Below, in pieces: positions 45,403 to 55,717 of a stretch of DNA of 64,000 bases; position 1 is the stretch's first letter, and each line of letters begins with the position of its first letter. The stretch covers positions 7,961,333 through 8,025,332 of the forward strand of contig AP025053.1 in assembly GCA_036186865.1 (NCBI GenBank), given 5' to 3'. A program made the position numbers and the translations under genes. The notes below the pieces were generated by a model, which did not search any database, was not told where the DNA came from, and was given only the letters and a program-made list of their open reading frames with translations. This DNA is from Eustoma russellianum. Taxonomy: Eukaryota; Streptophyta; Magnoliopsida; Gentianales; Gentianaceae.

Positions 45403-48400
45403 TGTCATACCCCGTAACGTTTAAGTCCGACTTTTAGTAATTAGAAAACAACTTAAAATATAATTTTATTACATGTATAGGTTTTTGAGACTTAGTTAAA
45501 TGAAATGTAGGTGAGAAAACAATCAAAAACCTAGAATAAAGAAAATTAGGCTAAAATACCTAAAATGTCCTTCCCCACTTAAATGGTGGGGGAGTTACAC
45601 AATTGTGCATAACTCCCCAAGAGAGAGAGAGAGACGCCAGTTAGAGGAAAAGAAAATAGAAGAAACAGCTGGAGAAAGAAGAGAAAAAGAGAGAGAGAAA
45701 GAAGAAAGAGAGAAGAAGAAGAAGAAGAAAGAGTGGCCAACCAATGTTCAATCCTTCCCGCGATTCTACCAAATATTCCTAAGACTATCTAGAAGCAAAG
45801 GCAAGTAATCTTTCTATACTCTTTACGCAGATTTTGATACAATAGGCCCTATGTTCTTACAAAGAGAAAACTCGGATCACTTAGTAATCTTGATTGTATA
45901 TGTTACATGCTCTACTATACGTATTTGTTGTTGTTTGCTTGAGTTATGTGGTGATTGTTGTTGTTAAATATGCCCATAAAAGTGTCATCCGTGTTGTGTT
46001 TATCGTATTGTTGTAAGTACTTGACTTTATTAACTGTACCTTAGATGAGTTGAGAGTATTTGCAGGAAGATGAAGGATGAATGATGGGATGTTGTAGATT
46101 TGGTTGTGTTGGAAAGTTTGAGGATGCATTGGAAGTTGTTGGTGATAGAAGGCTTAGAGTGGATACGTGTTGACATGCTTAAGAATCAATTCATGTTAGT
46201 TGTGTGTTAAGCATGATGAATCTAGGTGGTAAGTGTTAGTGTATGTGCCCTAGGCCATTATTTGGATGTTTTATGTTATACATTTATTATTAATAAAGAG
46301 GTTTTATTATCATTATTGTTGGTTAGTATGTTGCACAATTTTGATATATGTCCCTGGTTCATTATTGTTATAGAGATAAAATAATTTATAATCAGTATGA
46401 GTATTGATTTGATAATCATGAGATGATTATGTGTATGGTGATACAAATCAATCTCATAGATACTTGTTAAAGAACAGTGTATTGGATAGACCCAGCATGA
46501 GATTACTACATGGATTAGCGTCATAAGTAAATCTCATGATAGTTATGTTTTAATCCTTTGACTTGAGATTGTCATAGTTTCCAACATAAGGACTATTATA
46601 TTTTGACATGATCAAACGTTATCCGTAACTGGATAATAATAAAGGTCATGATTGAATGTGATAGAAATTATGTAGAGGATATTGAACAATCAAGATAGAA
46701 TTTGTCCCTCTCTTTTGAGAGAGATATCTTTGGGCCCCTCGATTAGTGAGACTGTGAAATGCATGGTCGTGCTCAAATGAATTGATAGTGTGATCAATAT
46801 CATTTGTTTTATCAGTCTACTTAGAGATCGAGTAATCATATGTTTGAACAATATAAGTATGACGCTGACCATGACTTATGTTCAAACTAGATATCGTGTG
46901 ACAAAGGGATTAATGCATGTACTATTATTAAGCTAGTTGGACTTTACTCGTATTTATTGGGTAGTTTTAATGTCTCGCTAGAGATAATTGCGACTTGTTG
47001 GTTTAATGGAGATTTAACTGACTGCCAATTAATATGAGCCTATCTGGTCACACACAAGAATGCGTATGGGCTGATATTAATAATATTAATAATATTAATA
47101 TTAGATATTAATTATTATTATTATTATTTTCCTTTTTATATATATATATTTATATCATCGGATAATAACAATAGAATCCATATCTGGTATGGATTTTGAT
47201 TGGTTTTATCTAATCCTAACAGAATCCGTATCTGGTAGGATTATGATTGCCATTAACCAATCCGATCTGGAATCGGATTTTGATATATATATATATATGT
47301 ATATAGCCTGGTGTGTCTCGTACACTACAGAGAACAGAAAAACGAAACCCTAGAATCGTTTTTGAGAAAAGCCGAGTTCTTCAGCCACGCCGTTTCAAGA
47401 GCTAGCTCTCCGGGCAGAAGCATTCGTGTGGATACCGACAGAGGGTGATCGTACCATCACACCTCCTACGTTCGCACGTTCTACGTCTGCAGATTTCGAA
47501 TCTATAGAGGTATGGTTTTTGGTTTCTTTCATCGAATTAAACGAACAACATGGATCCTTGGTAGGAAATCAGAGATGAAGTCTTGTTTTTTCGCTGCGCG
47601 TTTTGCAGTGATCTTGTTAGATTTCCTAATAGTAAGATGGATCTTGAAGTGTTTAACATGAAATGGGTGAAGGAGGAAGATGATGGGGAGAAGTTACTGT
47701 AGAAATTTACAGTTCTGGAACCGTCAGAACACTTCGAACACCTACTTTAGGTGCTCAATGTCACATTAGGCTCCTAAAGTAGGCGTTCAATGTGTCCCAG
47801 TCATTCTAGAACACTTCGAAATCCTACATTAGGCGCTTCATGTCACATAAGCGCCTTATGTAGGCATTCATGTGTCATAGCACATTCCAGAACACTTCGA
47901 ACACCTCAGAAGGTGTTCGGTGTAACTTGAAGCGCTTCATATAGGCGTTCGATGTATACCAGCACATTCCAAAACACTTCAAACGCCCAGAATAGGCGCT
48001 TTATGTCACATTAGGCGCCTCCTGAAGGCGTTCCAAGTGTACTGGAAGTTCCTTTTGACCCATAAAGCGCTCTATGTATGTGATATACCTTTATTCTCTT
48101 CCATTGCTCATAGAGTACAAGTGTTTTTGAAGGGTGCTTGAGTTGTAAACATTAAGTGTGAATGAGTAAGGTTCAGTATGAACTCGAAGTGAATTTGCGG
48201 TAAGAAAGGGCATGAAGTGGTACGAATGAGGTATGCTTGAGTGTAAACATTAAGTGTGAATGAGTAAAGTTAGGTAAGAATTCGAAGTGAGTTAGCAATA
48301 TGAAAGGGCATAAAATGGTACAAATAAGGTGTGTTTGAGGAAGTATGAATGAGTAAGGTTAAGTGTAAACTCGATATGAATTTTTGTAATACAAAAGGAC

Positions 48401-49706
48401 ATGAAATGGTACGAGTAGGGTGAGATAGATATTAAGGACTTTGTACTTGATATGTAAAGTTGTGTGCATGTTTACACGTTTGATATGATTTTACATGAGC
48501 ATTCTGCATCACGACATGAACACTTTGCATTTCGACATGAGTTTTGTTTTGTGAAAAGAATACGAGTTTCAAAAGAAGATTAGAGTTTTCGAAAAGCAAC
48601 TATGGTGCTGGTTGATCACAGGGTAGAAAAGTCACGCCTCTGAAAGCCGGGTATAAAAACGTGATCTGTGAATCAACAGCAGGGTATAAAGTATTTTATG
48701 GGGCCGTGGACCTATCAGCATGAGGAATAAAGTTATGTTATGGGACCGTGGATCTATCAGCACGGAAAATAAAGTTATGATATATGGCCGTGGACCTATC
48801 AGCACGGGGTATAAAGTTATATGTTATAGGGTCGTGGACCTATCAACACAGGGTATAAAGTTATATGTTATGGGGCCGTGGACCTTTCAGCACAGGGTAT
48901 AAAGTTTTGTTTGCTGTGGACTGATCACCCACAGGGTATAAAGTTCTGCTACACGAAGAATATGATAAGAAGAATTATGAAAAATTTTGTGAAATGACAT
49001 GCATGACATGTTTACGAAAGAAGACATATGCATGAGTTTTGTGTGTGGTTTTGAAGAAGTACATGCATCATGTTACACTAAGCATAAGATTTGACATGCA
49101 AGAAGTGATGTTTGCATATGTTCTGTTTATGTTGTATGTTTTGTTCAATATGTGTTGGTTCCCTTTTTGTGTATCATTTACGTGACTTATTTGGCTTGAT
49201 GAGTTTTTATAAAGATGCTGTTTGCCAACCTGAGCACCTTATTTTGGCATTGATTTATGTACTGGTGACTCGTCGTGTGTGATCCCGTAAGGTCTATAGA
49301 CGGGTTACTTTCTAGCATTGTTTTTGCTAAGAACAATACTCTATCTGCTTTTCAGGTGAGCCAAAATACGAGATAATTTTTGTAGAAGATATCGGCGAGT
49401 GGGTTTATTGGGATGATGGTCACTAAAATGGACAGGCTTACAGTCATTATCCTTTAGTTGAAGGATTTATTGTTAAAACTTTGTATTGTGGGATACTTTA
49501 GACACTCTCTCTGACACGTTTTGTTTCTGCTGTGTTTCATTTGGGATATTATTGTTATAGAAGTTTTTAATTCTACGACGTTTCCGATGATTTACCTTAC
49601 GTCATAAATGATGTGTGCTTGATCTGTTTTGACGCTTCGTAGTTCTCGTAGTAGGCTACAGCGTGTACACTGGTACCGATGTCCATTATCGGGTCGGAGT
49701 GTTACA
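45403..49706 (+). repeat. Gypsy2 3' LTR, enlarged by a nested solo LTR
   Basis: It starts TGTCATACCCCGTAACG and ends GGAGTGTTACA. It is colinear with 39312-42147. It has an extra roughly 100 bp at 46040-46138 and the 1398-bp insertion at 46234-47631. The tandem repeat blocks of the left LTR are present at about 47728-48050 and 48703-48945. Confidence 0.88.
46234..47631. mobile_element. Solo LTR (1398 bp) with GTAAG target duplication
   Basis: The insert starts TGTTAGTGTATGTGCCC and ends TTTCCTAATA, so its ends are inverted copies TGTTAG/CTAA(C or T)A. GTAAG flanks it exactly at 46229-46233 and 47632-47636, and the left LTR has a single uninterrupted GGTGGTAAGATGG there. No primer site, PPT or coding region is present. 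A solo LTR left after recombination is the simplest explanation. It contains a TA-rich box near 47284-47305 followed by GAAACCCTAGAATCG, plausible promoter and transcript-start surroundings. Confidence 0.85.
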
Positions 49707-50005
49707 ATGTTAATACCATAGGCGATAACATCAACGGCAACTACTACGACATGGAAGATCTGAAGGCTTTGGACAAGAAGGGCAAGAGTTATACAAATTT
49801 CTTAGATAATGGAAACTATATCTATGGTAATAATGTTGACAAAATTGGCCGTGACACTAATGGAAATGCAGGCCATCAATTTGAGAAGAATAAGCATGGC
49901 GGTCAAGGAAAGAATTCATTTGAGTGGGACAATAACAAGGAGCAATTTGATGATTTCAATTTCGAAGAGGGTCTCCCTAGATCTATTTGTGTATTGTTTA
50001 AGTAA
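49707..50005 (+). pseudogene. E6-like host gene, 3' half
   Basis: After the ATGTT duplication the open frame runs to a TAA at 50003-50005. It is rich in Asn, Tyr, Asp and Gly (GDNINGNYYDMEDLK, then FLDNGNYIYG) and ends in an acidic DDFNFEEGLP stretch. These traits fit the C-terminal half of E6-like proteins. Its frame is exactly continuous with the left half at 39311 if Gypsy2 and one target copy are ignored, giving about 270 codons in all. This half has no internal stop. Confidence 0.62.
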
Positions 50006-50089
50006 TTCCTTTGTTTGATTAATGGTGTTAATTTCCCATTTTATATGTTATTAACAAGTACTTCGTTTTATTTTTTCGAAAAAAATTAA
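50006..50089 (+). other. Probable 3' flank of the E6-like gene
   Basis: This AT-rich sequence after the stop codon matches none of the repeats around it and is probably the original 3' UTR. No canonical AATAAA is seen. Confidence 0.4.
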
Positions 50090-52244
50090 GACGACAAGCT
50101 ATATTTTTCTATCCCGGCATTTCATCGACACGTCACCAACATACATCAACGTCAAGCAACTATATACACATCATCCTTGTGAGTATATACATATCCAAGA
50201 TATTCCAAGTCATATATTCCATGTCATCAAGCTTCCAAAAACATACTCACATGTCAAAAGTTCGTAAACCGAAGATCGCATCAAATGACTACCGAACCCG
50301 TCATCGACACATCATATACTTATCATACAAAGATGGCCAGCAAATATTCACTCCAAGCACATAAAAATTTCATGTACCATATAGCAAATACAACACCAAA
50401 ATACCATAATTACACATATCAATTATCTATCATTTGCCTTGATTTCTCGAAAATTCAAATTCAAAATGCTGCCCCACATGGCCAAAATGTTTTCCGCCTT
50501 TTGGAGCTGAGATTATACATTTTGTTATTTATCTTATATGGTGTATAGCACATTTTACATGTCTTAAGGGTTTGTGATAAATTGGAGAAAATCATGCAAT
50601 CGACGGATGTCGAAAAATTATTTTTCTACATCACCTACAAGGGTTGCGTTTTCTTGCTTATGTTACATGTACCTAGACATGCTTATACATCCAAGACATA
50701 TTTTGGAGTATTATAGAAGACAAATTTTAAGGGTGATTGAAATATACCATGTTTTTGAGGATACTACATTATTATCTTTCAAATTTAAAAAAATGTTTCC
50801 AGCACATGCATTCTAAGTAGGCGGCTGAATGGGCTGATTTGGAGCCTTGGTGGAGCTCATCTTGCACTATGATTGGTGGAGAATGATCCAAAAAAGAATG
50901 CAAGCATTGATCGAGACCAAGACAAACAAGGTAAGCTTTCAAAATTCAGAAATAAGTAAATTTTCAGCACATGTGCATTGGCCGATTTTGAGAGGTCTTC
51001 AAGGTGCAAATCATTCTAAAAATGTGGAGCTATCACACTTATGATTGATTGGCAATCAAGACATTTCACCAAGTAAGCGAAGGTATGTCACAAGGCTTTA
51101 CAAGGTAACTTCCAAGGGCATTCAAGACATTCTTCAGGAGGGTTTTCAGCCAAGGGGGCGTGTCATACATTACAAAAGGTAGCAAGAAGATCAAACACAA
51201 TTCAAGATTCATTTTCTACATTCTATCAAGTGCAAAGCAAGACCTTGCTTCATCTCTTATCTTCTTCTTTTGTATAAGGCCTTAAGCCTATCAAAGATAC
51301 ATTCGATAATCTATACAGGCTTCATATATACCACCCATACGTGATTCATTCTTGTAAAACGTTGATCAAGGTGCGATCAAACCTTCATTAGTGAGGTTAT
51401 GGTAATTTTGTTGATTATTGTTGTTGTTCATTGTTAAAGGGTTGGACATTAAAAGAGTTGGTGCATAACTCCTGCCACCTTTGTTCTAAGGTGATTTTAG
51501 TTATAAGTGAATACCGAGAAAGGTGTCCTCGAAGACTGGAGTAGGTCACTTTGACCGAACCAATATAAAAATCTTGGTGTTCTTACTTTATGCACGTTTA
51601 CTTTTTAGTTTCTGTTTTTGTAACGTTTTCAATGCAACTGAAAAATAGCAAATGATTTTCAAAAATCATCACATTTTACAGAAATATAGATAAAGGACTT
51701 ATGTTTACTTTAAGACAAGTTTCATTGAATTTGGAGAAGTATAAATAACCCAAACATTCAAAGTTCTGAGACTAGTGCAGCCTTATTTTTAGATTGGCAA
51801 AATTTGAGAACATCAATGTGGTTGATATACTTTGCAAAAGAAATTTAAAAACATGTTTCGACCCATTAAACTAGACATCTTAAGGGACATCTCATAAAAT
51901 TTTCAGATCATTTGGGGTTGCCATTAATTAGAAATTAATTTTTTATTCTAAGGGAAAGTTTTTACATATTGATATAGTCCAATCAAAAATATATTTCCAG
52001 GGCCTTACGCTTTGTGTTTCAATATGAAATTTTGATGATCTGTAGATAACATTTTAAAGGATATTGTCACAAAAGTTTACGAATTTTGGAGGTTCAGAGC
52101 CTGCTCATTCAGTTAATAAAAAACGGGATCTTAATATAGAATCTGTTTTCAGAACTGAGTAATTGATAACTAAATTTTTTTTAAAACCAATTTTTCTGTA
52201 CTCACTATTCAACCCCCTTCTAGTGGTGCTATACAAGTCCAACA
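50090..52244 (+). repeat. Copia LTR fragment of the E1/E2 family
   Basis: It is colinear with the latter two thirds of the family LTR (landmarks CAAAGATGGCCAGC at 50328, GGGTTGGACATTAAAAGAG near 51440) and ends CAAGTCCAACA at 52244, after CAACCCCCTTCTAGTGGTGC. No primer site follows, so it is a truncated solo LTR or the missing remainder of the E2 3' LTR. The left boundary is approximate. Confidence 0.75.
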
Positions 52245-54798
52245 ATCAATTTCTTTTATTTGGTTTCCAAGTAATTTATCTAGATTACTCTTACCATTTA
52301 TCTTTGTAAATCTAATCTTAATTTATCACATTCCTTCATAATTTCCAGATTTTCTATGGCTACAGTCTTATGATGGTAAGTATGATATCATACACATAAG
52401 ACTAGTGTCATACCAAAAATCAATTAAATTGAAGGTCCCTAAGGTCTCTTTTCAGGTCTCACAAAACAGCCTAAAATCTGCCATGCTCCAGTAAATTTCA
52501 TAGCTTGTCACGTTTCCTTCCTAATTGGCCCTAAATTTCATTGTTTGTCATAAACACTTTATTAAACTTCAAACTTACCCTTTTCATGAGAAATTTACAG
52601 ATTCAATCACGCTACAAGAATCATACACAAATCATTACAAAACAGCTTGTGTGCCACATACATCACTTCTTGGCCATACTCCCCATATTCCCACTTAAAC
52701 ACCCTTAGCCATGTTGGGTGCGCACGCACCCCAACTCGTTTATGTACATGCAAGGCCAAATATCATATCCACAATGATCATACTAAGCCTAACATACAAA
52801 AGAATAAATCTTGTTCACATCTTAACCGATATTTCATCACTTCATGCAAAACTACCCCTATTTCTTCTAGCCCTCTCCACCGTATGCCCTCTCCATGGAA
52901 AAGAAGGGATCTTTAACATGTTCATCTTATATTATCACATAATAGTGCATAAAACCAATAAAGAATCCATCTTTAACCAAAAAGTCACACATACAAGCCA
53001 TTTAACCCCTTGGCCCAAAGTTTCATACATCAAGGATTAACATATCACAACTAAGATTCAATCTTAAGGATTATCTAGTCATTCATGCAAGCACTTTCAC
53101 ATTCAAGCCACAAAAAGTATAGTGTACTTTCCTTCATAGTCTTTGGGTCTTGCTTGAACTTGTTGGCACAAGATGTACTTCCTCCTAGCTTTTCCTATTA
53201 TATACGGTTTATGGGTTTCTGTTAGCCATCTCTTAGATTACATAATACAACTTAGAGGAGGGATGGAGGGTCTTACCATTTGCACCTTGGACGGATTGAG
53301 GGAAATCCACTCTTGCTAGGACACTACCCTTGTTTGGTGCCTTGAAAACCTTTGCCTAGAACCGTGAGGTTCACGGTTTTGTCAAAAAGAGTGATGCTAT
53401 ATGAGCTTCATTCCTTCAAATGTAACTTACTAAAGATTATGCATGGTGGGTCTTACCTAAACAAGCCTTGAAATTGGAGAGTTCTTGATCCTCCTTTGGC
53501 TCACCTTCCCGCCGGCTCCTTTGAGAGAAGGGGAAGAGATATTTCTTAAGTTATGGGATAGTCTCTTGGAATGTCCCCTAAGTAATTAGGTAGAAGTAAA
53601 GGTTTCTTGCAACAAAATAAAAGTGGGGATTAACTCCTCCTTGGTTAAGCAACCGGCAGCTCCCTTCTTATGGAGAGGGAAAGGCATCTTTTAAATGAAG
53701 ATTCCTTTACACTCAACTACATCATTCAATTAAGGTTCCTTAATGATCTTCATTGCAATGATCTACCTCATAAGGTCTTATGGCCGAATCATGCATATTT
53801 ACCCCTATATATATTTTCCTTGATAATGCATATATGTATATGTATGTATGTATATATATATATATATATTTATCTCATATCACAATCATTTAAGTGTACT
53901 TTTCATAAACGTAAATCCATTAGGATGCACTTTTATACATATGGCCGAAATATATATTTATATATATACATATCCCACCTATATTTTTCATAATTCTTAC
54001 TCCCAGGTGTATAGCTATATATATCTGTGTATATATGCATATACACCTATACATATTCGTACCTTCTTACAATTTAAAATAAGTTCTAAACCTTAAAATA
54101 CACATTGTGGCCGAACATACTTTCCCAAAATCATTTTATTGTCATATATATATATCTAGATCCGTATATATATATACATCAATACATGTGTATTTTATAC
54201 ACATATGTTATACTCAATCTTTACAAATCTTATTGTTACATCTTAGAACATAACCATGGATGATCCACATTGATATAAACATACACTTAGATCTTTGAAA
54301 TCCAAAAAGTGTCAAGGAAGGTTACTTGTATACATAGGTTCGTGTATTTTCTATATACTGTTCTTTAAGTAAACTTTTCATTGTATTGTAACCCATCAAG
54401 CCATTTATTACATGGTAGCTTTCGTTTTATACTATACATGTACACATATATTCGTACATATCTATATATATAAGTCCATGTATGTTCTGTGCTTTATACA
54501 AGCGTGTCATGTAACCTATTCCCTGCCAAGTTATGTCTGCTAGACCTTAAGAATTTCTATAACTAATGGCTAAAGTTCCTTTGGTCTTACCTCAAAATGG
54601 TACCCAACGGCCATATTGAGGATGGATGAAGAGAGTTCTCAATTTATTAAGGGCTTAATTAGGCCCATATTTTGGAGTTTGTATAAGGAACCCCATCCCG
54701 TTAGTTACTCCTTAAAACCCCATGGTCGAAAACATGTGTGGGAGTATGTAATTCAATTGAATCTCACCCATGCTCCCATTTCCCTTCCTAAATATATT
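52245..54798 (-). repeat. Diverged Tekay-like gypsy LTR fragment
   Basis: The first roughly 85 bp are unassigned. From about 52330 on, the same succession of phrases as in the Gypsy1 LTR appears in diverged form: CATACCAAAAATCAATT..GAAGGTC, CAGCTTGT.., and later AAGTAATTAGGTAGAAGTAAA and CGGCAGCTCC as in GAGTAATTAAAATAGAAC and CGGCAGCTCC of Gypsy1. Several (TA)n and TATATACA runs lie at 53830-54200 and 54440-54475. No partner LTR, PBS or coding region is seen, and its short open frames are not credible genes. Confidence 0.6.
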
Positions 54799-54942
54799 TT
54801 TTTTATCAAAAGGATTTTATTAGGAGAAAACCTCACTTGTGGCGGAGGAAAACCCTTTTACAAAATGCTTGAATATGAAACCTATGAATTAAAAAAGTAA
54901 TAATTGTATATCTCCAGTCATATACGATATGCCGCATTAAAA

Positions 54943-54987
54943 CCTTGCCAAGTAAAACCACCCTTGTGGATAAAACCTTGGCGAAGG
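54943..54987 (-). other. LINE 3' UTR conserved 45-nt stem-loop (LINE D copy)
   Basis: CCTTGCCAAG pairs with CTTGGCGAAGG and CCAC with GTGG. It is flanked by GCCGCATTAAAA and GGAAAAAGC as in LINEs A and B. It is the best preserved copy, in the youngest LINE. Confidence 0.72.
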
Positions 54988-55324
54988 AAAAAGCATACAT
55001 ATTTATACGACTGTCATAGATATCAAATATGAAACATATGAAATACAATGATCTGGCATGTATTGACATCCGAGTAAGAAGCATCTCCAGTGCGTGACCA
55101 AGCTCTTGACATGATAACATACGCGCCATCATGAGTTGCATTCGGAGAAGGGTGAGAAGGCCCCATAAAAACTTCCAATTTCCTTTGGCAGCACATACAC
55201 CGTTCTTGTGGAAACAAACCCTCAGCGAGTCAGCCATGCAACATACAAACCACAGCATGCATGAGGCACATTTGGGCAAAATAATGAAAAGACAAGAACC
55301 CAACGAGTGTAAGACATACCCGGT

Positions 55325-55677
55325 CTGCCTGCACCCGCAGAGGCACAGGCAGGGGAGCAGAAGATGAGCCAATCCATACGGAAATTCAGGAAAGCAGCGA
55401 CCATCCAAAGTTGAACATACCAAAACGCCCATGCAGCAGCATTACTGAAAGTGACATCAAATGTGTATGGCAAATCCATACTTAGTAAATGTAAGAACAA
55501 GATGATAGGCTCACCAAAGCTGCCTGCACTGGCAAGAGTACAGGCAGCGACAGCCGATGTATGCCAATCCCTGTGGAAGACATTAGTATAGCGGCGGCCG
55601 TCATAGTCTCCAATCGTCATCGGACCCTCGCACCGTGTAAGCACATGTCTGCCTGCACTCATATGAGCACAGGAAGA
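55325..55677 (-). other. Three LINE 3' UTR hairpins (LINE D)
   Basis: At 55325-55352 CTGCCTG pairs with CAGGCAG. At 55519-55548 GCTGCCTG pairs with CAGGCAGC. At 55648-55677 TCTGCCTG and CAGGAAGA surround the palindromic core CTCATATGAG. Each is followed about 15-25 bp later by a GCCAATCC or GCCAAACC motif and GGAA(G/A). They are spaced about 130-190 bp apart, so the unit is tandemly repeated. Confidence 0.7.
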
Positions 55678-55717
55678 GGATAAGAAAATGCGCCAAACCA
55701 TTCGGAAGACTTGATGA

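Larger units (their letters stand above)
39312..49706 (+). mobile_element. Gypsy2, Ty3/gypsy chromovirus with deleted RT core, nested solo LTR
   Basis: This element has LTRs at both ends (39312-42147 and 45403-49706), a primer site, PPT and a degenerate interior of only 3.25 kb in the order gag, protease, RNase H, integrase. Flanks are GTGTT and ATGTT, a likely 5-bp target duplication with one change. The LTRs differ by roughly 10% in the first 215 bp. Integrase and gag motifs are closest to the Tekay type of Gypsy1. Most of RT is deleted, so it was or became non-autonomous. Confidence 0.88.

Noticed and set aside
52647..53040. Open frames of 89-109 residues in the region between the copia LTR piece and LINE D
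   Set aside because: They are low-complexity and lie in a diverged gypsy LTR fragment; no motif, and AT-rich composition gives such frames by chance.
55222..55701. 159- and 199-residue frames downstream of LINE D ORF2
   Set aside because: They consist of the repeated 3' UTR unit with hairpins; the frames change between units and are not shared with LINE A or B.
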